From assembly GCA_038223055.1 (NCBI GenBank), contig JBBRHF010000042.1, positions 1 through 25,185 on the forward strand: DNA of 25,185 bases, in the 5' to 3' direction. The translations under genes were made by a program, and so were the position numbers. A model generated the notes under the pieces. It did not search any database, was not told the DNA's origin, and saw nothing but the letters and a program-made list of their open reading frames with translations. This document shows positions 1-6,928 of this stretch, one piece after another. Each line of letters opens with the position of its first letter. Positions within the stretch are counted from its first letter, which is position 1. Source of the DNA: JBBRHF01 sp038223055 (GTDB lineage: Bacteria; Actinomycetota; Actinomycetes; JACCUZ01).

Positions 1-162
1 AAACTACGCATCAAGGTCTCCGGCTGCATGCGGACCCTCACCGGCGCCCAGGAGTTCGCCGCGATCCGCTCCTACACCGCCACCGCCACCCGCCACGGCC
101 AGAACATGCTCGGCGTCCTCATCGACGCCGCCGACAGCCACACCTGGATCCCCGCCACCTGA
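1..162 (+). CDS. IS66-family transposase, C-terminal fragment
   Basis: Open from the first base of the window to a TGA at 160-162, so only the last 53 residues are seen; the 5' part lies outside. The peptide contains SGCMRTLTGAQEFAAIRSY, then a ...RHGQNMLGVL... helix and ends in a Trp-Ile-Pro stretch. This is the characteristic tail of IS66 (TnpC-type) transposases, where a segment like SGCxRTLxGAxxFxAIRSYxxTAxKHG precedes a short C-terminus ending in W-L-P. Whether the element is intact cannot be judged from this side. I could not identify a terminal inverted repeat or target duplication downstream. Confidence 0.72.
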   Translation, partial: KLRIKVSGCMRTLTGAQEFAAIRSYTATATRHGQNMLGVLIDAADSHTWIPAT

Positions 163-368
163 GCACCGACCCACCGCAGCCGAGGCCTCGCGCCCCCGGC
201 CAATTCCGCATGCCCGACGGCGCAGACCTATCCAGTTACCTTCGCCGAAGGCGCATACGGCCCGACGATCCGCCTCATCCTCCACACCGAGAATGGGTGT
301 CACCTGGATGTGGACGATCATTGATGACCTTGCCGAATCAGCGGTCGTAACCTTGGTCGTAACCAGGC
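163..368. other. Intergenic region between transposase tail and guaA
   Basis: Stretch of 206 bases with no convincing gene. It should hold the right end of the IS66-like element and the guaA 3' end. A direct repeat of ggtcgtaacc occurs at 343-352 and 355-364, immediately before the guaA stop. A small hairpin around 239-251 (ccttc/gaagg) is the only candidate guaA terminator and is weak. Confidence 0.4.
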
Positions 369-1982
369 CTACTCCCACTCGATCGTCCCCGGCGGCTTGG
401 AGGTGACGTCGAGGGCGACCCGGTTGACCTCGCGCACCTCGTTGGTGATGCGGGTCGAGATCGTCGCCAGCACGTCGTACGGCACCCGGGTCCAGTCGGC
501 GGTCATCGCGTCCTCCGAGGACACCGGTCGCAGCACCACGGGGTGGCCGTAGGTGCGCCCGTCACCTTGCACGCCGACCGAGCGCACATCCCCCAGCAGC
601 ACCACAGGGCACTGCCAGATCTCACGGTCCAGGCCAGCCCGGGTGAGCTCCTCCCGGGCGATCGCGTCGGCCTCACGCAAGATGTCGAGGCGCTCCTGTG
701 TGACCTCACCGATAATGCGAATCCCCAACCCCGGCCCCGGAAAAGGCTGCCGCCACACGATCGCCTCGGGCAGCCCCAGCTCGAGGCCCACCTTCCGCAC
801 CTCGTCCTTGAACAGCGCCCGCAGCGGCTCCACCAACGCGAACGCCAAATCGGCGGGCAGCCCGCCGACGTTGTGGTGCGACTTGATCGTGGCCGTGCCG
901 GAGCCCCCGCCGGACTCCACGACGTCGGGATAGAGCGTTCCCTGCACGAGGAAGTCGACCGACCCGCCCTGCGCACCGGCCTCGGCGACGACATCGAGTG
1001 CGGCCGCCTCGAAGACGCGGATAAACTCCCGGCCGATGATCTTGCGCTTCTCCTCCGGGTCAACGACTCCAGAAAGCGCCTCCAGGAACCGCTTCTGCGC
1101 GTCGACAACGACCAGCCTCACCCCCGTCGCCTCGACGTAGTCGTGCTCGACCTGCTCGGCCTCTCCCTTGCGCAGCAGGCCGTGGTCGACGAACACGCAG
1201 GTGAGCTGGTCGCCGACCGCGCGCGCCACGATGGCCGCCGCGACCGCCGAATCCACGCCGCCGGAGAGCCCGCACACGAGGCGCTTGTCTCCCACCTGTG
1301 CCCTGATCGCGGCCACCTGCTCGTCGATGACGTTGGTCGTGGTCCAGGTCGGGCGCGCGCGGGCGACCTCGAACAGGAAGTGCTCCAACACCTTCTGCCC
1401 GTGCTCGGTATGCAGCACCTCCGGGTGAAACTGCACGCCGGCCAGGCCCCGGTCGACGTCCTCGAACGCTGCAACGGGCGCGCCGCCGGTCACCGCGGTC
1501 ACCTCGAAACCCGGCGGCGCTGCGGCCACCGCATCTCCGTGGCTCATCCACACCTGCTGTTCCAGCGGCAGGCCGCGGAACAACCGGCCCGGCGCAGTGA
1601 CCGTCAGCGGTGTCCGGCCGAACTCGGCCAGCCCGGTGCGCGCCACCTCGCCGCCGAGCGCCCGCGCCATCGCCTGGAACCCGTAGCAGATGCCGAAGAC
1701 CGCCACGCCGCCCTCGAACAGCGCCGGGTCGAGGGCAGGCGCGCCATCGACGTAGACCGAGGCCGGCCCACCGGACAGGATGATCGCCGCCGGTCGCCTG
1801 GCCAGCATCGAGGCCACCGGCATGCTGTGCGGCACGATCTCGCTGTAGACCCGCGCCTCACGGACCCGCCGCGCGATGAGCTGGGCATATTGCGCGCCGA
1901 AGTCGACGACCAGCACAGTGTCGTAGTCAGGCTTGCCGTGGCTGCTGTCCGCGCCAACTCGGATCTCGGGGATCTCGGTCAA
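369..1982 (-). CDS. guaA: GMP synthase (glutamine-hydrolysing)
   Basis: Converts XMP to GMP using ATP and glutamine, the last step of guanine nucleotide synthesis in the cytosol. The 537-residue product has an N-terminal class I glutamine amidotransferase domain with nucleophile Cys99 in GICYGFQ and His186 in FHPE. An ATP-pyrophosphatase domain follows with P-loop SGGVDS at 240-245. The C-terminal dimerisation domain contains PFPGPGLGIR and ends in KPPGTIEWE. The chosen start is TTG at 1982-1980, with a GGAGGGG ribosome site 5 bases upstream; the frame stays open further 5', but that extension is low-complexity and runs across the 42-bp palindrome, so it is not used. Length agrees with the family (about 520-540). 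It stands alone here, divergent from the ABC genes; its pathway partner guaB is 18 kb away on the same strand. Confidence 0.97.
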   Translation of the reverse strand: MTEIPEIRVGADSSHGKPDYDTVLVVDFGAQYAQLIARRVREARVYSEIVPHSMPVASMLARRPAAIILSGGPASVYVDGAPALDPALFEGGVAVFGICYGFQAMARALGGEVARTGLAEFGRTPLTVTAPGRLFRGLPLEQQVWMSHGDAVAAAPPGFEVTAVTGGAPVAAFEDVDRGLAGVQFHPEVLHTEHGQKVLEHFLFEVARARPTWTTTNVIDEQVAAIRAQVGDKRLVCGLSGGVDSAVAAAIVARAVGDQLTCVFVDHGLLRKGEAEQVEHDYVEATGVRLVVVDAQKRFLEALSGVVDPEEKRKIIGREFIRVFEAAALDVVAEAGAQGGSVDFLVQGTLYPDVVESGGGSGTATIKSHHNVGGLPADLAFALVEPLRALFKDEVRKVGLELGLPEAIVWRQPFPGPGLGIRIIGEVTQERLDILREADAIAREELTRAGLDREIWQCPVVLLGDVRSVGVQGDGRTYGHPVVLRPVSSEDAMTADWTRVPYDVLATISTRITNEVREVNRVALDVTSKPPGTIEWE

Positions 1983-2017
1983 GCCAACCCCTCCGCCGTA
2001 CGCCGGTGAGGCCCCCG

Positions 2018-2023
2018 AGTATA
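2018..2023 (-). promoter_or_regulatory. Candidate -10 box of guaA
   Basis: TATACT on the minus strand, about 35 bases before the guaA TTG, is the one strikingly AT-rich hexamer in this very GC-rich gap and matches a sigma-70-type -10. No good -35 is seen 16-18 bases further up. The inferred start would give a leader of about 30 nt carrying the GGAGGGG site. Confidence 0.4.
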
Positions 2024-2098
2024 GGGAGCCGACCCGACTCGCCGCCCGCCCGACTCGCCACCCCGCGCCGCCCGCTCCCCCCGCGCCGCCCCACACAA

Positions 2099-2140
2099 CG
2101 TCCGAACAAGCGGGGCCCATGGACTCCGCATGTTCGGACG
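2099..2140 (-). repeat. 42-bp palindromic element, copy 1
   Basis: Read on the minus strand it begins cgtccgaacatgcggagt, has a 9-base centre (ccatgggcc) and ends ccgcttgttcggacg. Outside the centre all 33 bases match the copy at 5866-5907, which lies in the opposite orientation. The outer arms pair over 10 bp (12 here), then a single mismatch, then gcgg/ccgc. It sits in the divergent gap between guaA and the ABC operon, so a terminator role is unlikely at this site. Confidence 0.85.
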
Positions 2141-2243
2141 TTACGGCGGACCGGGACGCTACGGCTCCGCCAGGGGCAGGGCGGTGCGGCGGACTGGGTC
2201 AGCGCGGGAAACTCGGTGTAATCCGGGCACCCCGCGACGTACC

Positions 2244-4052
2244 GTGACGCAGGTGCGCCACCTCCCCTACGGCGACCCTGGCCGACCGGATCTCCGGTCC
2301 CCGGGCCGGTTCCTGCTGCGCACGGCCGCCCAGCAGTGGCGCACCCTCGCGGTCGGCACGGTCTACGGCATCGCGTGGATGGTGGCGCAGGCCCTGGTGC
2401 CGGCCGCCATCGGGCGCGGCCTGGACGCCGGGGTCGCCGGGCACGACCTTGGTGCAGCGCTGCGCTGGTCGCTCGTCGTGCTCGCCCTGGCTCTGGTCCA
2501 GGCGGTCGCCGGCGTGGCCCGCCACCGGGTCGCGGTGGACAACTGGCTGCGCGCGTCGTTCCGTTCGATGCAGCTTCTGGCGCGGCACTGCGCGCAGGTC
2601 GGGGTCGCCGTGCGCGCCAAACTACCGACCGGTGAGGTCGTCTCGGCGGCCACCAACGACGCTCTCTACATCGGGGGTGCCTTCGACATCTCCGCCCGGC
2701 TGGCCGGGGCGCTGGTCTCCTACATCGTGGTCGCTGTGTTGCTGCTGCGCACATCGGCCCCGCTGGGGGTCATCGTGCTGGTCGGCGTCCCCGCGATGCT
2801 GATCGCCCTTGGCCCGTTGCTGCGCCCATTGCAGCGCCGCCAGCGCCACCAGCGGGAGGTGGCCGGCAAGCTGACCGCTCTCGGGGCCGACACCGTCGCG
2901 GGCCTGCGGGTGCTGGGCGGCATCGGCGGCGAGCCCGCGTTTCTCGCCCGCTACGTCGCCAGGTCGGGCGAGTTGCGCGCAGCCGGGGTGCGGGTGGCCG
3001 GGTTGCAGGCCAGCCTGGACGCAGCACAGGTGCTGCTGCCCGGGGTCTTCCTCGTCGTCGTGACCTGGCTCGGCGCCCGGCTGGCGCTGCAGGGTCACCT
3101 GTCCCCCGGCGACATCGTGGCGTTCTACGGCTACGCCTTCTTCCTGGTGCTGCCGATCCGCACCGCGATCGAAGCCGCGGACAAGATCACCCGGTCGCTG
3201 GTCGGCGCCCGGCGGATCATCGGCGTCCTCGAGACCGTCCCGGAGATCGCCGAACCGGCCGACCCTGCGCCGACCCCGCTCCCCGGCGCCGTCCTCATCG
3301 ACGCCCGATCCGGACTGACCGTGACGCCGGGCCGGCTGACCGGGCTGGTCGCCTCGGACCCGGACCAGACGGCGGCCATCGCGCACCGCCTGGGCCGGCT
3401 GGCCGACGACAAAGGCGACGCAGGCGACAAAGGCGACGCAGGCGATCAAGGCGACGCAGGCGATGGATACGACGCCGGCGATGAAGGCGGCGGCGGCGTG
3501 ACCCTCGGCGGCACGCCGCTGCGACGGCTGCCGGTGGACGTCGTCCGCCGGCGCATCCTCGTCGCGGAGGCCGAGCCGCGGCTGTTCACGGGGGTGCTGC
3601 GCGATGAGCTCGACCCGTGGGACCGCACCCGCGGGGATGGCGACCTGCTCGCCGGGCTGCACGTTGCGGCCGCAGCGGACGTGCTCGACGCGCTGCCCGA
3701 GGGGCTGGGCTCGACCGTCGATGAGGGCGGTCGCAGCTTCTCCGGCGGCCAGCGCCAGCGGCTGGCGCTGGCCCGCGCTGTGCTCGCCGACCCCGAGATC
3801 CTGGTCCTGGTCGAGCCCACCAGCGCGGTGGATGCGCACACCGAGGCCGTGGTCGCGCGGCGGCTGCGCGGCGCACGCGAGGGCCGCGAGCGTACGACCG
3901 TGGTGACCAGCGCCAGCCCGCTGCTGCTGGACCGCTGCGACGTCGTGGCCTACGTCGAGCACGACCGGGTCGTCGCCACCGGAACCCACCGGGACCTGTT
4001 GCGCAGCAACGAGAACTACCGCGACACCGTGACCCGTGGGGAGGACCTGTGA
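2244..4052 (+). CDS. Heterodimeric ABC exporter half-transporter with degenerate ATP site
   Basis: A 602-residue membrane-ATPase fusion: an exporter-type transmembrane domain (about residues 20-320, several hydrophobic helices) followed by a nucleotide-binding domain. The Walker A position reads ASDPDQTAA (370-378), without the glycines or the lysine. The Q-loop Gln is Glu, the Walker B Asp is Val523 (Glu524 is kept), and the switch His is absent near residue 556. The signature SFSGGQ (498-503) is intact. These losses mirror those of the partner gene, with which it overlaps by 4 bases (GTGA). A collagen-like repeat lies at residues 390-419. The start is uncertain: GTG 2244 is chosen because the upstream ATG (2130) falls inside the palindrome and adds low-complexity sequence; no strong ribosome site is visible. 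Substrate unknown; drug, lipid or peptide export is typical of the family. Confidence 0.88.
   Translation: MTQVRHLPYGDPGRPDLRSPGRFLLRTAAQQWRTLAVGTVYGIAWMVAQALVPAAIGRGLDAGVAGHDLGAALRWSLVVLALALVQAVAGVARHRVAVDNWLRASFRSMQLLARHCAQVGVAVRAKLPTGEVVSAATNDALYIGGAFDISARLAGALVSYIVVAVLLLRTSAPLGVIVLVGVPAMLIALGPLLRPLQRRQRHQREVAGKLTALGADTVAGLRVLGGIGGEPAFLARYVARSGELRAAGVRVAGLQASLDAAQVLLPGVFLVVVTWLGARLALQGHLSPGDIVAFYGYAFFLVLPIRTAIEAADKITRSLVGARRIIGVLETVPEIAEPADPAPTPLPGAVLIDARSGLTVTPGRLTGLVASDPDQTAAIAHRLGRLADDKGDAGDKGDAGDQGDAGDGYDAGDEGGGGVTLGGTPLRRLPVDVVRRRILVAEAEPRLFTGVLRDELDPWDRTRGDGDLLAGLHVAAAADVLDALPEGLGSTVDEGGRSFSGGQRQRLALARAVLADPEILVLVEPTSAVDAHTEAVVARRLRGAREGRERTTVVTSASPLLLDRCDVVAYVEHDRVVATGTHRDLLRSNENYRDTVTRGEDL
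3411..3500 (+). repeat. 18-bp in-frame tandem repeat (collagen-like) in ABC gene
   Basis: Five consecutive 18-bp units at 3411, 3429, 3447, 3465 and 3483. The first three are nearly identical (aaaggcgacgcaggcgac and one- or two-base variants); the last two are decayed. They encode runs such as KGDAGDKGDAGDQ, a Gly-X-Y-like acidic segment. It lies in the loop after the Walker A helix of the degenerate nucleotide-binding domain. Confidence 0.92.
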
Positions 4053-5839
4053 CCGGCCCGACCAGCCCGTCATCCCTGCTGCCGGTGGCCTCGGGCGCCC
4101 AGGTCCGGGCCAAGGCCCGCGAGCTGGCTGCCCGCCACTGCGGCCCGCTGACCCGGATGCTCGCGATGAACGCCCTAGCCGCGGGGGCCGCCGTCGCCGG
4201 CCCGCGGCTGCTCGGCGCCATGGTCCAAGGCGTCCGCGACGGCACGACGGCGGGGCACATCGACCGGCTGGCGCTGCTGCTGACCGGCTCCATCCTCGCC
4301 CAGACCGCGCTGACCTGGGGTGCCCGCCGGTCCTCCTTCGTGCTCGGCGAGACGGTGTTCGCCGAGCTACGCGAGGGATTTCTCGCCCGGGTGCTCTCGC
4401 TGCCACTGTCAACCGTGGAACGCGCCGGCACCGGCGACCTGGTCACCCGCAGCACCGGCGACGTCGAGGCGCTGGCCCGCACCGTGCGCTTCGCCGTACC
4501 CGAGGTGCTGGTCGCCCTGGTGACCGTGGCCCTGACCGTGGTGGCGGCATTCGCCACCGGGCCGCTTGTCGCGCTGCCCATGCTGGCGGGCGTTCCGCTG
4601 ATCTCGGTGGGCACGTCGTGGTACCTTCACCGCGCGCCGGCGGGATACCTGCGCGAACGGGAATGCTATGCGGCTTTCAACGGCTCGCTCGCCGAGACCG
4701 TCGAGGGCGCCCGCACGGTCGAGGCGATGAGCCTGTCGGAGCGGCGCATCGAGCGCATGGAGGGCGAGATCGCGGCGGCGTATGCGGCCGAGCGCGTCAC
4801 CCTTCGGCTGCGCTCGGTGTGGTTCCCGACAGTCGAGCTGGCCTACGCGCTGCCGGTCGCGGCCAGCCTGCTGTGGGGCGGCTGGCTGGTCACCGCCGGG
4901 CACGCGAGTCTCGCGCAGGTGACGGCGGTGACGCTGTACGCCGTGCAAATCGCGGACCCAGTCGACCGGCTGATCTCCTGGCTGGACGAGGTACAGATCG
5001 GGGCGACGGCGCTGTCGCGGATCCTCGGCGTCGGCCTGGTGCCCGACGACCGGGTAGCGACCGCCCAGACACCGGTCGACGAGCGCATCGGCGCCACCGG
5101 CGTACGGTTCGCCTACCGCCAGGGGCACGACGTCGTGCACGGGGTCGACCTGGACCTGCGGCCCGGTGAGCGGCTCGCCGTCGTCGGCCCGTCCGGCGCC
5201 GGCAAGTCGACGCTGGGCCGCCTCCTCGCGGGCGTCCATCCGCCGCGGACCGGCTCGGTCACCGTCGGCGGCGTGCCGCTGGTCGACCTGGCCCTGGACC
5301 GGCTGCGCGGGCACGTCGTGCTCGTCACCCAGGAGCATCACGTCTTCGTCGGCACGCTCGCCGAGAACCTGCTGCTGGCCCGCCCGGGTGCCACCGACGC
5401 CGAGCTGCGGTCCGCGCTGGGCGCCGTCGAGGCGCTGGGCTGGGCGGACGGGCTGCCCCGGGGGTTGGCGACCGAGCTCGGCTCCGGTGGCCACCCGATC
5501 ACACCGGCTCAGGCCCAGCAGCTCGCGCTGGCCCGGCTGGTGCTGGCCGACCCGCACACCCTGGTCCTCGACGAGGCGACCTCGCTGCTCGACCCGCGGG
5601 CCGCGCGACACCTGGAGCGGTCGTTGGCCCGGGTGCTACGCGGGCGCACCGTCGTCGCGATCGCCCACCGGTTGCACACGGCCCACGACGCCGACCGCGT
5701 CGCCGTCGTCGAGGACGGGCGGATCAGCGAGCTCGGTTCGCACGATCAGCTGATGGCGGCCGGCGGCGCCTACGCGGCGTTGTGGACGTCCTGGCGCGAG
5801 GGTTCGACCGAACATACGGCCCCGGCGAACGCTCTCTAG
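4049..5839 (+). CDS. Heterodimeric ABC exporter half-transporter, catalytic partner
   Basis: 596 residues with the same layout: exporter transmembrane domain (about 25-310), then an ATPase domain. Walker A GPSGAGKST (380-388), Q-loop VTQEHH, Walker B LVLDE (Asp508, catalytic Glu509) and switch His540 in AIAHRL are all canonical, but the signature LSGGQ is replaced by ITPAQ (484-488). Paired with the preceding protein, its Walker site faces the intact SGGQ, giving one competent site. The other composite site has a dead Walker site and a dead signature. This asymmetry is known from heterodimeric exporters such as TM287/288 and BmrCD. Start GTG 4049 has GGGGAGG 6 bases upstream and overlaps the upstream stop, implying coupled translation. 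The gene ends 26 bases before the second 42-bp palindrome. Confidence 0.93.
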   Translation: MTGPTSPSSLLPVASGAQVRAKARELAARHCGPLTRMLAMNALAAGAAVAGPRLLGAMVQGVRDGTTAGHIDRLALLLTGSILAQTALTWGARRSSFVLGETVFAELREGFLARVLSLPLSTVERAGTGDLVTRSTGDVEALARTVRFAVPEVLVALVTVALTVVAAFATGPLVALPMLAGVPLISVGTSWYLHRAPAGYLRERECYAAFNGSLAETVEGARTVEAMSLSERRIERMEGEIAAAYAAERVTLRLRSVWFPTVELAYALPVAASLLWGGWLVTAGHASLAQVTAVTLYAVQIADPVDRLISWLDEVQIGATALSRILGVGLVPDDRVATAQTPVDERIGATGVRFAYRQGHDVVHGVDLDLRPGERLAVVGPSGAGKSTLGRLLAGVHPPRTGSVTVGGVPLVDLALDRLRGHVVLVTQEHHVFVGTLAENLLLARPGATDAELRSALGAVEALGWADGLPRGLATELGSGGHPITPAQAQQLALARLVLADPHTLVLDEATSLLDPRAARHLERSLARVLRGRTVVAIAHRLHTAHDADRVAVVEDGRISELGSHDQLMAAGGAYAALWTSWREGSTEHTAPANAL

Positions 5840-5865
5840 CCCGAACTGCCTCGCCCTGCTCGCAG

Positions 5866-5907
5866 CGTCCGAACATGCGGAGTGCAGAGACTCCGCTTGT
5901 TCGGACG
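5866..5907 (+). repeat. 42-bp palindromic element, copy 2, possible bidirectional terminator
   Basis: Starts cgtccgaacatgcggagt, centre gcagagact, ends ccgcttgttcggacg. It folds as 10 bp, a T-T mismatch, then 7 bp (gcggagt/actccgc) around a 6-base loop. It lies between the convergent ABC and short-chain dehydrogenase genes, where it could terminate both. It is inverted relative to copy 1 and matches it at 33 of 33 bases outside the 9-base centre. Confidence 0.87.
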
Positions 5908-5917
5908 TTACGGGGCG

Positions 5918-5968
5918 GCTCGGAGGTGACGGGGGTGCTCGGAGGTGACGGGGCGGCTCGGAGGCTAG
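5918..5968. repeat. 19-bp tandem repeat running into the dehydrogenase stop codon
   Basis: Units gctcggaggtgacgggggt (5918-5936) and gctcggaggtgacggggcg (5937-5955), then a partial third unit gctcggagg (from 5956) that reaches the minus-strand TAG at 5965-5967. The third unit overlaps the last codons of the dehydrogenase gene by a few bases. Confidence 0.8.
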
Positions 5969-6897
5969 GACCGAGGGGCGAGAGCCTCGAAATGTACGTC
6001 GGTGAGGTCCACGGACGTCTCCCACAACGTCGTCGCGGCGTCGCCGTCGCGGGCGCGGGCGCTCATCCGCACCCGCTTGGGCAACCCACGCTGCTCGGCC
6101 GGGCCGCGCGGGCCGAAGAAGTCGCCGCCGCCGACGTCGGGCGCGGTCGCCGCATAAAGCTGGGGCAGGGCACCCAGGGCGGGTCGCTGGCCGACGATGC
6201 GGGTGAACACTCCCATCGCCGCAGCGCTGCCGTGGCTGCCGGTCATCCGCGCGCCCGTCGACTGCAGGTTGGTCGCCGCGAAGCCGGGGTGGGCCGCCAC
6301 GCTGACCAGGGCGACGCCCGCCGCCGTGGCTCGGCGGTCGAGTTCGCGCATGAACAGCAGGTTGGCCAGCTTGGACTGCGCGTAGGCCGTCCACGGCTGG
6401 TAGCGCCGCCGCCCCATCAAGTCGGAGAAGTCCATCCGGCCCATCCAGTGGGCGGCGCTGCTGACGGTGACTACCCGCGCGCCGGGACGCGCCAGCAGGC
6501 CGGGCAGCAGCAGGCCGGTGAGGGCAAAGTGACCGAGGTGGTTGGTCCCCATCTGCAGCTCGAAGCCGTCGACGGTCTCGCGCGCAGGCGTAGCCATCAC
6601 CCCGGCGTTGTTGACCAGCAGGTCCAGGGGTCGCCCGGCCTGTGCGGCGGCGAACCCGCGCACGGAGGCGAGGTCGGCCAGGTCGAGGCGGCCCGGCTGC
6701 ACCTCGGCGCCGGGGGTGTCGGCACGGATTCGGAGTACGGCGTTGGCGCCCTTGACCTCGTCGCGAGCGGCCACGACGACCGCGGCGCCGTGGCGGGCCA
6801 GCTCGAGCGCCGTGTGGAAGCCGAGGCCCGAGTTGGCACCCGTTACCACCGCCCGGACGCCGCGCAGGTCGGGGATGTCGCTCGCATGCCATCTCAC
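5965..6897 (-). CDS. Short-chain dehydrogenase/reductase (SDR), retinol-dehydrogenase-like
   Basis: A 310-residue NAD(P)-dependent oxidoreductase of the classical SDR fold. Cofactor motif TGANSGLG is at 19-26, NNAG at 96-99, catalytic Ser near 146-147, Tyr172 and Lys176 in YAQSK. The C-terminal part, with AHPGFAATNL and a segment naming a Phe-Gly-Pro turn, resembles the light-dependent protochlorophyllide reductase/retinol dehydrogenase-like SDRs common in actinobacteria. The substrate cannot be deduced. Start is GTG 6897 (no strong ribosome site). It lies 31 bases after the aldehyde dehydrogenase on the same strand and is probably co-transcribed with it, so the two may act on linked alcohol/aldehyde chemistry, although that is inference. 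Confidence 0.9.
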   Translation of the reverse strand: MRWHASDIPDLRGVRAVVTGANSGLGFHTALELARHGAAVVVAARDEVKGANAVLRIRADTPGAEVQPGRLDLADLASVRGFAAAQAGRPLDLLVNNAGVMATPARETVDGFELQMGTNHLGHFALTGLLLPGLLARPGARVVTVSSAAHWMGRMDFSDLMGRRRYQPWTAYAQSKLANLLFMRELDRRATAAGVALVSVAAHPGFAATNLQSTGARMTGSHGSAAAMGVFTRIVGQRPALGALPQLYAATAPDVGGGDFFGPRGPAEQRGLPKRVRMSARARDGDAATTLWETSVDLTDVHFEALAPRS

Positions 6898-6928
6898 CGC
6901 GCCGACTCTCTCACGCAGTCGCCGGCGC

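Noticed and set aside
543..2009. Long plus-strand open frame antisense to guaA
   Set aside because: Composition is the Arg/His/Asp/Gln-rich pattern of antisense frames in high-GC genes; guaA on the other strand is fully conserved.
2130..2243. N-terminal extension of the first ABC protein from ATG 2130
   Set aside because: The ATG lies within the palindromic element and the extension is Gly/Arg low-complexity; GTG 2244 is preferred, though this start is not proven.
3411..3500. Collagen-like segment as a separate surface-protein gene
   Set aside because: The repeats are in frame within the ABC nucleotide-binding domain, with conserved motifs on both sides.
2622..4412. Long minus-strand open frame opposite the ABC genes
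   Set aside because: No recognisable domain, Arg/Gly/Gln-rich shadow composition, and the plus strand carries the clear ABC motifs.
5866..5907. Simple terminator explanation for the 42-bp palindrome
   Set aside because: It fits this copy but not the near-identical inverted copy in the divergent guaA-ABC gap, so a repeat-family explanation is preferred.
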